The notes beneath the pieces were generated by a model. That model saw nothing but the letters and a program-made list of their open reading frames with translations, ran no database searches and was not told the DNA's origin. Made by a program: the position numbers and the translations under genes. Shown here one piece after another: positions 1 to 10,110 of a stretch of 62,075 nt of DNA (its first letter is position 1; the number at the start of each line of letters is the position of its first letter). Location of the stretch: contig MNCI01015740.1 of the NCBI GenBank assembly GCA_015680685.1, positions 309,995 through 372,069 on the forward strand, given 5' to 3'. The DNA is from Gnetum montanum. Its lineage: Eukaryota; Streptophyta; Gnetopsida; Gnetales; Gnetaceae.

Positions 1-1440
1 TTACCTCAATGTAAGGTCCATTGGTTGAGTTGTGATATGGGTAATGTGGATTTTGGAGGTATAATACTGGTGACTACCAAAGGTGTAGGGGTTAAGAGAA
101 AATTGAAAAAATTGGACTAGGACCCCCATGACTGAGAGTGAACCTCTGGTAGCGAGAGAATGGAGAAAAAGAATAAGGAATAAGGAAGATGGTGAAAAAG
201 AAACAACAACAACACTGATAAATGGATGTCAAGGATGGAAATGAAAAAAATAAAAGTTGATTGTAGAAAATTTTTAAGGAAAAAAAATTAATGGATGGAC
301 CAAATAGGAATGCCAGTGGATCCTCCCCAAAGCAAGCTTATGCCCTTAATGCCCTAACAATCCCACATTCAAAGAGTCTGTAGGCTCTGGAAATGCCATT
401 TGGAAACAAGAGTTAAAGTCTTAACCACAAGAATTTACCAAAAAGAAAACAATGCATCAACCAAAATATAGACTATTGATACAACTGGCAATGAGGTGAA
501 AAAAATGGAGAAAGAAGGATGGAAGGAAGAGAATGGAATGGAGTCTCAAGAACAAGGTGGTGTATAGCCCCTTGTGTATTAATGGTTAAAGTGACTTAGT
601 AGATCTCATTCCAAATCTAGCCTTAAACAATCCACATTCAGTGACTTCACATTAATACAATTGGCCAATCCATCCACTTGGAGTAATGAGAATGCTTTCG
701 CCAAAAAGTCAGCACCATTTTGATGAAACAAGAAAGGAGAAAGTAGGAAATGAGAAAGGGCCTTAGTTAGAGGGAACATGTTTTTTTAGTTCCATAACTA
801 GTGCTTGTAGCCTAGATGATTATTTAGTCTAAGGGGTGTGCTTTGAATTCTTACTTTTCTCTTTTCTCTCTCTTTTTTTTATGTGTGAGAACCACACCAT
901 GCAAAGACTTTATTATTTCTATTAGCTCAGCTTCCTGATAATGGAGCAGCATTGGAAAGGTAAGGAAAAATCAAGAAGAAAACATCCAAGCACCCAAGAT
1001 AATGGCCAGCACAAATGCATCAAGTTCCCTTGAAGTCACACCCTTTTCAGTCCTTAAGTCCTTCCTTAGTTTGAGAAATGCCCAATCATCAATTCATTGA
1101 TAGTTCTTATTATTTAAGGAAAGGGACTGTATAGTTCCAAGCCAAGAGAGACCATAGAAATTCATGGATGCATGGATGATGTGGACTCATTGCTTGTTAT
1201 ATCAAAAGAACTATACCCTAGTATCAACATCATAACTCAAAGGTAAACACCAAACATTAGCAATCAATGGAATATAGTTCATACCATCTTTAGGAGCACT
1301 TATTAGGTGAAAAACTTGACAAAATAAATAAACACATGAATAAACGAAAAATTATGAACAATGTTGCAAAACAAAAACAAGAAAAGTGAAAGAAATTTGT
1401 AAAACAAGAATATGTAAAAAAAAAAACTTAAAAAGGAACT
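1..1440 (-). other. 3' noncoding tail of E1 (between integrase and 3' LTR)
   Basis: No coding region is visible. The stretch aligns by eye with the tail of E5 (about 33730-35160) and with that of E4 (about 28200-29340). A shared opening at 5-35 reads CTCAATGTAAGGTCCATTGG. It also shares a tract on slow-growing phrases such as CTAGTGCTTGTAGCC near 800. It is A-rich near 1320-1430. The three-fold conservation of a long untranslated tail suggests packaging or regulatory sequence, but this is inference. Confidence 0.7.
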
Positions 1441-1605
1441 GAGGGCCTTGATTGATTAGCATAGGTGGCCATCTACCCCATGACTAAGTTGGAAGGGGGA
1501 GAGACGAAATAATGTGTGAGGTCGTTCTCTCTCTGATGTACTATGTGCATTGACCATTCTAGATTCATGATAAGGTTGGGTCTATTGCACATCGACTAGT
1601 ATTCT
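1441..1605 (-). pseudogene. Integrase C-terminal remnant of E1
   Basis: Read on the minus strand, this matches the last ~50 residues of the E5 integrase ORF (35179-35345), with shared residues such as VQQT, FQLSHG and DGHLC at the end. It stops abruptly near 1600-1625, where the sequence jumps directly to the linker upstream of the protease. It contains a TAG where E5 has a glutamine-type codon. The rest of the integrase is deleted. Confidence 0.7.
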
Positions 1606-1609
1606 CCTA

Positions 1610-2386
1610 TTAGAGCATTTTTTTTGAATTTTTTAGGAGTTTCCAACTTCCCCCAATTGATGTTTTCAGGTTAAGGGTTGGAAGTTGGTGACACTCTTGC
1701 TCCAGTGCATCTATGCCTTCTACGTGGGCATAAGTTGGTCCCCTAGTTATTTCCATGCATGTTGGTGAGTTGCTCTCTCGATTAGCTATCAACCACTGGG
1801 TGTCTTCTTGTTGTGTGGTTTCTACATATAGGCATTTTTGTATGCTAATTTCTTGGGCACACCGGTTGCATGCAGGTAAGGTTGAACATTCTTGTACACA
1901 ATCACACCCTGTATCACTGTATGTGATGCATGGAACTTTCTTCCTCTTGATCTTCCCAAAAATGTTTTCCTTATATATTTCCAGGGAAAGATCGTGGATT
2001 CCTAGGCATGCATTTATGTTACTTAGCCATTCCCTCCCCATTATTATTGGGAAGTCCCCTCTGTCATTGTTTACTTGTATCACTAGGAAATCAACTAGGT
2101 ATGACCACTTACACATAGTGGTAATGATGTTCTCTACCAGTCCCAAGGGAATAGTGATGGACTAGTTAGCCAGCTCTAAGAGAATATTGCTCTTCTTTAG
2201 TGGAGGCCAGTTCCAGGCTTTATACATCTCTTGTGATATTAAGTTGACTCCGGAACCTGAGTCTAGAAGAGCTTTACATGGTTCATTTCCAGTGACTTGG
2301 AGATAAATTAAAGGACTTCTAGGATCAGAGAATTTCCTGGGAAGGTGGGCTTCCTTAATCCAGTTAGTGACGACATGTGTTAACAT
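1610..2386 (-). pseudogene. Retropepsin-like protease of E1
   Basis: Minus-strand frame with the aspartic protease signature ALLDSGSGVNLIS (DSG active site) near 2270-2235, and the downstream retropepsin motif IIMGREWL near 2050-2030. One TAG near 2163 breaks an otherwise continuous frame at a position where E5 reads glutamine, so it looks like CAG or CAA decay. In an intact element the protease matures the Gag-Pol polyprotein in the virus-like particle. The cysteine- and glutamine-rich segment after the catalytic domain (about 1760-1920) is shared with E5. Homology is clear, the function is lost. Confidence 0.8.
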
Positions 2387-2389
2387 AAA

Positions 2390-4915
2390 TGTGTGTGTTG
2401 AGCTCTATTTTTGATTTGAAGGGAGTTCTGAAGCCTTATTTGATGAAGAAGCGTTTAGAGGCTCAATTGCTTGTGGTTGTGAGAGCTTGGTTGGACTATT
2501 GGTCCTGAAGGAGGGTCTTCTCTTTGTACAGTTGTCAGAACTAGTAGTGGGTTGAAGGTTTATAGCTCTCATAGCATTGTGTTGCTACGGTTGAGTGGGA
2601 AGTTCCCCTTGCATCGTTGGAGCAGGTGGTAATGGAGCTATTGGTGTGAGAGTTGCAGATGGATTCAGAGGATGGTATGTCTATGGGTTGTCTCTCCTAG
2701 GAGAAGGAGTCCTATAATACTCCTGAGCTTGGTAGAAATGTTGTAGTGTCATGTGACCAACAGAGTCACGTGGAGAGATTGGCTGCTGCATGTAGTAGCC
2801 ATATGGATTCGATTGATATTGTTGCCGTGGTGGTGGAATCGCCCATGAATGTGGGTATTGCCACTACTAGTGTTACTCAATAGGTTGTGGTGGAGTTCCA
2901 CTTGGGTAATATGTTAAAGGTTGGTGGAATTGCCTTGGGTTACCTTAGGGATAAGGTAACCATCGAGGTGTTTGCCATTTGTTAAGTTGTGGGTTACGTG
3001 CATACACCCCAGACTCTTACAGATGTGAGATTACTGGGCAACATCCCTTAGGATGGTCATACTGGCATATCTCATATCCATCGTCATCATCTATATTAGA
3101 ATCCAAAACCTCTTCAGTGATGGCCATTTTACCCTTATCTTTGTTACGTGCATGGTCCAAATCCCTCTTTTTCTTTTTGTCATAGTCACTACCTCACTTA
3201 GAATCCTCTACGATTTTGAGAAAGGTTTCAAATCTACTATCTAAGGAGTACCACATTTGGTCTACCTTTACCGACACTACTATTGTTAATTTTTGGAGCA
3301 GAAAGGTTTTCCTATTCACCATCTCTTCGAGTGGTGACTCTTCCTCCTCCTCACAGAATCTCACTCCTCTTTTTCATAGGGAAGGATTGCAATTGTACTC
3401 TTCCACACTTTCTCTCTTATGTAGCTCTCCTTCTTCCTTAGCTACTTGCTCCAACAATCTATGAACCTAATGGGACCTAAGCTATGATAATCTCCCTTGG
3501 GCGTACGTTCCAAGGGTTCTCCTAGTTTCATGCCTAAGTCCATCTATGAGATGGCATAGTCCTGAAGTCCAAGGAAGTCATGAACCCTTGGAAGCATCTT
3601 GATCCCCTATAGCAGTGCATAATATCAGCCGATGGTGGCATCCAAGGGTTCATGACTTCCTTGCTTCCATCCTTGGATTTCCTTTCATAGGTTGGACACC
3701 TGGGTGTAGATTTAATACTTATCATTAAACAGTTCTAGCATTGTACTCCATCTTCAAATGGATTCCGGTTCTAAGGATTGGTACCAGCTTTTTGCTTCTT
3801 TTACTAGTGTCCTTAGGAACAACTTTAGCTTTTGCCATTCATTCTTGATGTTCTTCAAGGCACATGCATTGTGAAATGCTTGTAAGTGATTTTGAGGATC
3901 AGCATTGTATCCCCCCTCAAATCATGGGATATTATTCATGTCTAACCTCTTGATCTTGCTATCTTTTTGGTGCCTTGTGGAAATTCTTACGACCTCCGTG
4001 ATGTCTAACATACTTCAGGTTGCAAGTAGGGGTTCTTCGTGGTCATTTTGTTCATAGTGTCTGTGATGTCTACGTGGTTCCCTACTCTCCCTTCTTCCAT
4101 GCTGTGATTCTCTAGAATTCCCTTGTCCTCATTCTTGACTCTCTCATTGAGGTTTCTCACTTTGCTTACCCTTATCCTCACAGTTAGGTTCCTTATGACT
4201 ACGTCCTGATACTGAAGGAGAGGGTGAATGTGATGATGAAGGTGAATAAGAAGGAGAATCATTGCCATAACGATGTTTCCTACCTTCTCTTCGGGGGTCC
4301 TAGCCCTGATCATGATGATGATCAGAATGCCCACCCTTATCATGTGTTTGTATTCCCTCATTGAACACTTGGTGTTTGTGGGGATCAGAACTAGGATTGT
4401 CAATCATGGAGTGAAGGTTCTGATACACTGCCTCTTGACCATCGTTAGGAGGGGGAACATTGTTTTTTGGAGAACCTATTGAAATAGGTTTACCACCCTC
4501 AATTTTGCTTAAGATGGGTGGAGCGTTATGGGGTCCTTTGCCCTTCAAAGATGTGTGGTAACTCTCCTATTGCAAGTCCCATTGACATTGCACTTCTGTG
4601 GGATGGTAGTCCCTTGTGTCGTAATCACATGCAACGTACTCTACATGCAATTTTGACATGCCTATTCATGCAAGAGCATGAAGGAGCATGTTGGGGATTT
4701 CTTGGTCTAGAGGCAACACTATGTTACCCTCCAAGTCTCTCCAATGCAGTTGTTCATCTTGATGGAGAATAAAGGTAAAGTTGGGTATATACTCATCGTG
4801 ATGAATATATACCATAAAGAATTGTTGAAGAACTGGTGGATTTTGGTTATGTGTGTTGTGCTACCAAGTGTCTTTAGTGTTGTTCCTAGGTGGTGAAGTG
4901 CTTTTATGCGAAGAA
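2390..4915 (-). pseudogene. Gag pseudogene of E1
   Basis: The minus-strand region matches gag of E5 (38991-41392) in order: an N-terminal SPP-rich start near 4915, a basic and charged block (4400-4000), the core capsid helices (3900-3450), a zinc-knuckle region near 3070-3000 with a histidine-proline-type core, and a proline- and glutamine-rich C-terminus (2900-2600). It is broken by many frameshifts and stops, so only pieces of 60-130 codons remain open. The start codon corresponding to E5 position 41392 is mutated. Gag would form the particle core and bind RNA. Assignment rests on collinearity with E5 and E3. Confidence 0.7.
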
Positions 4916-5050
4916 GAAGATATTTTTGTCCTGTTTGGTGTGTTAATTACCATTGTCTTATTTTTCTTTTGATCAATCCTAAGGGTTTGTTCTAGCGTCC
5001 TAATGATATGAATGATCACCTATGTTCTATGTAGTGCACAAACAACTAAG

Positions 5051-5068
5051 TCCTCGACAACGATACCA
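5051..5068 (-). promoter_or_regulatory. Primer-binding site of E1 (tRNA-Asp type)
   Basis: The plus strand reads TCCTCGACAACGATACCA, one base inside the LTR edge at 5070. It matches 13 of 18 bases of the 3' end of plant tRNA-Asp (TCCCCGGCAACGGCGCCA), and all five differences are transitions. This primer is known for Athila and Tat lineages. Confidence 0.75.
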
Positions 5069-5069
5069 A

Positions 5070-5141
5070 TGATGAGTGGCGAGGTACCCCTACACTCAAC
5101 CATACAAATACGAGAATCTCACATGTAATCCAATCGAACTT
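5070..5141 (-). repeat. Inner 72 bp of the E1 5' LTR
   Basis: Begins TGATGAGTGGCGAGGTACCC, the same terminal sequence as the E5 LTRs (32466 and 41525). It is cut at 5141 by the insertion of E2. The LTR resumes at 21228 with ACCAAGGACTAAGTGC, exactly the sequence that follows in the uninterrupted E5 LTR. Confidence 0.9.
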
Positions 5142-7013
5142 TGTACTGTCTGAAATCATCAAAGTAGGGCTGGAGGAAAATGAATGCTGAAAGATCTCCG
5201 GAGAGATACAAATGACTCTGCCTTCACATGAGGGCAAGCTAGAAAAACAAAGGTAGAGTGCCTTGGATGGTCTACACGCAGATCAACCAAGGACTTCCCC
5301 GAGCATGTGCTAATGGCCTACACTAGGGTTATCATCATGAAATGTAAAAGAGAGAACATGATGTAACGAAACCTAAACATGCAATATAGCGTGTAAATGT
5401 AAATGAAATGTATGCAGAAACATGCAATGAAACGGAACAATGAAAATAATGAACCTGAATAGCACAATGGAAGGAAAATAATGAACAATGTTATATTAAT
5501 AAACAGGATGTGCACCGGTCAAAACGTAGTTGCGTTGCAAGTCAAACGTTAAGCTCCGATGTGTGGTGTTTACAGGTGCTAGGAATCACGTGTGTCCGGG
5601 CTTAGGATTGCTGGTTTTCTTTTGCCAAAATTTGCCAACCCCATTTATGTCAATGAATAGGGTATTTATACATTTTGCTAGGCTTGGGAGTAGGATTTGT
5701 GAATGAGGTAAATGGTTGTGAGATCCACGAAAAATGGATCGCGTGAAAAGTGTACATGGGCGGACTACGTTTTAGACTAGATGCACTGTATCATACAATG
5801 CAAGCTAGCTTATGCTCATAGAAGCAGCATAAGAGCTTGACAAGCTCACATATGATGAAGCTTACAATGAAAATTTACAATGAATTCCAAGAGGGATTGA
5901 CTCTGGCTCGCTTGAAACTTCATGGTCCTTTGAATCGATTGTTGCAGGGCATTAATTTGAGTGATTCGGTGGCTATTTAAGGCATCTTTGCTTCACCAGG
6001 GCTCCTAGCATGAGTTGATTTGGTCCTGGTGTGTCCTTAGCATGCATCAGAAGTGATTTTTTCTAGGCGTGAATAGTACTCATGCTGGGCTCACGTTGCC
6101 GACATGACCTCAGCATGACCAATTGGAAGTGACACATTTTGAGCTGAATTTTGACTCTTGATGCCTGTTCTTTGAAGTGCAACTACTGCCTACTCTCCAG
6201 TGTAGCTTGGATATTGAATTTGAGTCTATTCTTGCATTGATTTAAGCCAGTTTTGATAGGTCACGCTAGGCTCACGCTATCAGTGTGCCCTCAGTGTGAC
6301 CCCAGCATGCCCTCAGCTTAACCCCAGCGTGACCTCAATGTGACCTAGCCAAAATGCCATGTTTCATGCTTGAATTTTGATTTTCTGGAGCCTGTGAGAA
6401 AGTAGAACTATTGCCTATCCTTGAGGGTTGAGTTGAAAATGAAAATTGTGCTTAGGACTACTTGATTTGACTTATTGTTGTTTGGTCACGCTGGGCTCAC
6501 GTTGGGCGTGAGTAAACAAATCATGTGATTTTGAGCTTAATTTTTGAGGTTCTGAAGGCCGAGATATGCAATGAACATCAGTGAAGCTCAAGGGAAGTTT
6601 GCGTGCTCGAATTTAGACTATTTGGCCTTGGTTCCAGGGCTCTGAAAGTTGGTCAAGCTATACTCACGTTGTACTCACGTTGGGCAATGTGACCTCAGCG
6701 TGACCTCAGCCTGAATAGCAAGATTCATGTGATTATGACTTGAAATCTTGGGTTCTAGGTGTTGAAACTTGAAGTAGTCATCAGTGGGCCTCGAGGGGGT
6801 CTTGCCGGTTCAAATTAGGACCTTTTTGACCTGATTTGGAAGCTGTTAGGGTTGGTCATGTTGAGGGCAAGCCAGCTTGATAGCATGAGCAAGCTAGCTT
6901 GAGTAAGCTGGCTTGAGTTCCATGCCTTGGACAAGTTTTTTTCCTCTTGAATGCCGAAAGAGCTTGAGTCATTCCTGTTTTAAAGTGTTAAGTTGAAATT
7001 TTGTGGTGTTTCA
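5142..7013 (-). repeat. 3' LTR of E2
   Basis: Aligns end to end with 19347-21227. On the minus strand it holds a U3 of about 1.3 kb (7013 to ~5671) rich in TCACGCTGGGC and GCGTGACCTCA repeats and in AAGCTAGCTTGAG motifs (6865-6915). A TATA box TATAAATA follows at 5670-5663, then R/U5. Long U3 and terminal TG..CA fit a Tat-type LTR. Confidence 0.92.
6286..6345 (-). repeat. 11-bp tandem repeats in the E2 3' LTR U3
   Basis: Five consecutive 11-bp units of the type TGACCCCAGCG, TGCCCTCAGCT and TGACCTCAATG, then a partial sixth. The matching site in the other LTR (about 20510-20535) has only two to three units. A separate block at 20310-20346 in that LTR has three units where this LTR (about 6103-6113) has one. 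Confidence 0.8.
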
Positions 7014-7031
7014 TTGGCCCCTCTTTGTTGA
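7014..7031 (-). promoter_or_regulatory. Polypurine tract of E2
   Basis: Directly next to the 3' LTR the minus strand reads AAAGAGGGGCCAA and then the LTR start TGAAACACC. A purine run at this place is the expected primer for plus-strand DNA synthesis. Confidence 0.7.
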
Positions 7032-8221
7032 CGTCTAGAGGAATCCACCTGAGAGACATTGACAAAGAAGTGCAAAACACCATGAACAACCAAGTACCAA
7101 GCATTGTCCATTGGATTCTGGCCAGATGTCATCGTACCGTGTCCAAAAGTACATGGGATTGAGGGTTATGAAGTTCAAGATGCAAGGGGATTGGTTGTAA
7201 TTGGGGAAATCAAAAGATGATCAAGGGTTATAAGTGTTACCAAAATTGTGGGAGAGGAATGCTCTCGTGTGAGCAAATTGTGTCATTGGTCCTTGTCAAC
7301 AGCCAAGTTTTCAGTAGACTCAGAACCAAGACATTGGAGGTGCATTCTTTGGAGAAACAAGACTTTTGTAGAGTGTTTACGGGGCCCATTGTAAATAGCC
7401 AAAGCCACGCGTTGACATGCATCATGATCATTTGAGACATAAGTGTTTTTCCAAGGAAATTGCCTTTTTGCCTGGGGCTTGTATGAGAAGAGCCAATGAT
7501 CTTTGGTCTATGATGTCCACGGGGTTGTGAAGACCTTTTCCAGGAATTTTTCTCTTTGACCTTTTTGTTCTCTTTTTCTTCTTCTTTGTTTCTTCTTTTC
7601 TTCTATTTTTTCTTTGTTTTGTCTTTCTTTTTTTTCTTTTATTTTTGTTTTTTATTTTTGTTCTTTTGAAAGAGCCTACCTTTTGTGCCTTGTTCGTGTT
7701 CAAGCACTTGCATTTGTATCATGTACCATGTATTGTATTTTTGCATTGGAACTGCTTAGAGAATCATAGTGTGCAACAGTTTATCAAGAGTCTTGAAATG
7801 AATATTGTATCACGGGAATGTAGCTGAGTAGGGCAAGGAGAACTTGATGAGGAATTGGGAGTGCATCGGGAGTTGGAAATGTACTTATGAGCAGATTGAT
7901 TAACCTAGTTGCGAGCATCAAGAAGAATATGATACCTTGTCATCATGACGAAGTGCATCTGTGCACGAATGCCTCAAGCATGTCATCCTACAAACACAAC
8001 TCTAAGGGGACAAGAAAATCACAAATGATTTAGTTAGCTAAAGCACTTTAAACTTGAACATAGCTGATGGAATGGAGCCATCATGTGGAGTTTCAAGGTG
8101 AAAAATTATTTGAACAGCATCATTTTCACCAAGGTCTATATGACAAATCAGGTGGCAGGTTTTTTGGTAAGCATGTATAGCTGGGTGTAGCAGCATGTCT
8201 TTTTAAACAATGCCAAGTTGT
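7032..8221 (-). other. 3' untranslated region of E2, no gene seen
   Basis: Noncoding on both strands as far as I can see. It holds a long pyrimidine-rich plus-strand tract (7555-7670), that is, a purine-rich minus strand, made of CTTTTT and CTTCTT runs. Short open frames here have no recognisable domain. Confidence 0.6.
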
Positions 8222-8535
8222 TGATGGAGTCACCAGTTTATAGTCTTAGTGGACTATTGTGGATTAGTTTCACATCATAATCCTTTGGATGTTGCCCATT
8301 TATCATCGTAGCAGACGATGTAGTGCTAGTTTATAGTCGTGGCGGACTATGAGGAGGCAAGCTAGTTTATAGTCTTAGTGGACTCTGGTGGATAAGTGTG
8401 GCAGTTTAGTAACATGCCGGACAGAACTGTGTGGTGTCAGTTTACTGTCATGATGCTAGGATGTTCTGTGGTGTTAGTTTTAAGTTATAGCTCCAAGACT
8501 GTTCTGTGGTATCATTTTTAGGTCATGATGCCAGG
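8222..8535 (-). repeat. Degenerate tandem repeats downstream of E2 integrase
   Basis: The motif AGTTTATAGTCTTAGTGGACT recurs with changes near 8230, 8320 and 8366. It is followed by related units carrying TCATGATGCCAGGA and GTTCTGTGGT (8430-8535). A related set (TTTAAAGTCATGGTGGACTA and TAGTTTAACGTCATTC) lies at 14635-14850, on the other side of the antisense gene. Confidence 0.65.
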
Positions 8536-8557
8536 ACCGATACATACCTTGAACTCA

Positions 8558-9160
8558 TCAAACATAGAATGGTTTTAGGTACACATGATTTGTAGGATTG
8601 GTGAACTCATTTCTGTCCATGTCGGTGAGTTTGAATGCCTTGTTATCATATGATTTGGTGACTAAGTAAGATCCTTCCCAGTTAGCTAAGAATTTGTCTG
8701 AGTGTTTGTGGGCCGCCTTGAGAACTAGGTCACCTTCCTTGATTGGCCACTTATGTGGATTGTGTTGATGACATCGTCGTTGTTGTCTCTGGTACCATTC
8801 AATTTGATCAAGCACTTGTACTCTTTCTTCCTCCACCGAGTTAAGGTTAGCGATGCGTAGCTCATTGTTCTGGCTTTCATTGAGGAGGCTAGAGAGTGTT
8901 ATCCACAACGAGGGAACCTGTAACTCTAAAGGTAACATAAATTCAGATCCATACACAAGGCTATATGATGTTTTACCTATGGATATTCAATGTGTTATTC
9001 GGTATGCCCATAATGCATAGATTAACTGTTTGTGCCATTGTCTCTTGCTTTGATTCAACATATTTTTGAGCACCATGATGATCGTTTTATTCATAGACTC
9101 TACTTGACCATTACTCTGTGGGTAATAGGGTGAGGTAGACAACGTGAGTAACAAGGTAGG
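8558..9160 (-). pseudogene. Integrase core and C-terminus of E2, N-terminally truncated
   Basis: Minus-strand frame containing the end of the integrase catalytic core, SPYYPQSNGQVESMNKTI (9145-9090), which includes the region of the catalytic glutamate. Then come WAYRITH and VYGSEFMLPLE, and the C-terminal module ANWEGSYLVTKSY with TDMDRNEFTNPTNHVYLKPF, which is typical of Tat/Ogre/Retand integrases. One in-frame TGA-type stop lies near 8970. The HHCC zinc domain and the two catalytic aspartates are missing: coding similarity ends abruptly near 9150, where repeats of the antisense gene begin. Non-functional. Confidence 0.82.
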
Positions 9161-9240
9161 GCAGGGCCGTGTGACCATGGTACAGAGTAGCGTGAGTGTG
9201 AGTAACAATGATGAAGGGGAAAGCATAAATAAGCCAGCAA
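9141..9240 (+). promoter_or_regulatory. Candidate promoter of the E2 antisense gene
   Basis: The plus strand shows clustered ACGTGAGTAAC, CCGTGTGACC and GCGTGAGTGTGAG motifs, the same type as the E2 LTR U3 repeats. A TATA-like CATAAATAAG follows at about 9223-9232, then an ATG at 9271 and a strong 5' splice site GTATGT at 9345. Position and order suggest a promoter. No transcript evidence is available here. Confidence 0.5.
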
Positions 9241-9599
9241 AAGGGAAAGAAGCAAGCTAGGTTATCATTCATGGAGGAGAGCGAAAAACTGCTTCAACGG
9301 CTTCCCCAACCCAAGATTTCATCATGGATGGGGACTCTGCGCAGGTATGTTTTTCTTTCTTTTTTGTTCCATGGCATTCTATTGTAGCGCAAGCACAGCA
9401 TGAGCCATTAGGGATACCATTTTTGCTATGTTTCAAAGCAAAAATTTTGCTAGATTTTGGGGTTTGTATTACAGTTTTCTTGTTGCTGTGAACTTTAAGC
9501 ATCAGGGACATTACTGGGGTTTTGAGTTTTGCCATTTTTTTGGTTGTTGTATGATGACTTGAGCATGGGCTGCATAAGGATTGGTTAGCAGTGTGAGGA

Positions 9600-9790
9600 T
9601 GAGACCTAGGGCATGCCCAACATGGCAACCCAGGGCACGCTACGGCGTGAGCAAATCAGGGCATGTCTAAGCATGAGGAATGAGGGAACGCCTAGCATGA
9701 ATAATGAGGGCATGCCTCAGTGTGAGTTGTATTGCAAGGCATGTATGGGCCCTGGCATGTGTTGCAGGGACGCGGGTGTGGCCTAGTGAC
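9600..9790 (+). repeat. Short tandem repeats inside the antisense gene leader
   Basis: Units of about 25-30 bp of the form AGGGCATGTCTAAGCATGAG, AGGGAACGCCTAGCATGAA and AGGGCATGCCTCAGTGTGAG. The recurring words GGCGTGAG and GGGCACGC are shared with the U3 of the E2 LTR. Confidence 0.65.
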
Positions 9791-9929
9791 CCAGGGCACG
9801 CCAAAACCTACAAATTCATTTATTTTTGGATGATCATTCAATGTGGGTTGAGCATGAGAAACCTAGGGTACGCCCAGTGTGAGCGGCCCAGGGTATGAGT
9901 GTGGCTGCAAGAATTGAGAGGGCATGAAT

Positions 9930-10110
9930 GCCCCAGGGAAAGCAATTTTTTGGCAATTTTTTGCCTAGGTGTGAGCACTATAGGAAACTACAATTTTTAT
10001 CCATTTTTTTCCTGGGTGTGAACGCCCTAAGAAGCTGTGATTTTCATCCATTTTTTTACCTAGGAGTGAGCACCCCAAGAAACTGCGATTTTCATGTCCA
10101 AAGCAAAACT
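9930..10110 (+). repeat. 47-48-bp tandem repeat in the antisense gene leader
   Basis: Three units start at about 9964, 10011 and 10059, each opening CCTAGGTGTGAGCAC or a variant and ending ATTTTCATCCATTTTTTT. The interior words (TGTGAG, TGATTTTCAT) resemble U3 phrases of the E2 LTR such as TGCGATTTTGAG near 20745. Confidence 0.75.

Noticed and set aside
2979-3464. Plus-strand open frames over the E1 gag region.
   Set aside because: Shadows of the minus-strand gag, which is collinear with E5.
5137-5141. AACTT / AACAC as a certain target-site duplication of E2.
   Set aside because: Only 3 of 5 bases agree, so it is recorded as a candidate. The insertion itself is proved by the split E1 LTR.
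5318-5515. Hydrophobic minus-strand frame (and its partner at 19361-19720) considered as a membrane protein.
   Set aside because: Both copies lie in the R/U5 part of the E2 LTRs, in AT-rich sequence; no start context or homologue.
7428-7703. Lysine/arginine-rich minus-strand open frame.
   Set aside because: It is only the translation of a purine-rich strand opposite a CTTTTT-type tract in the E2 3' untranslated region; no domain or homologue.
9269-9628. Minus-strand open frame of 119 codons with many Cys, Ser and His.
   Set aside because: Antisense to exon 1 and first intron of the antisense gene and to its repeats; no domain, no link to integrase frame.
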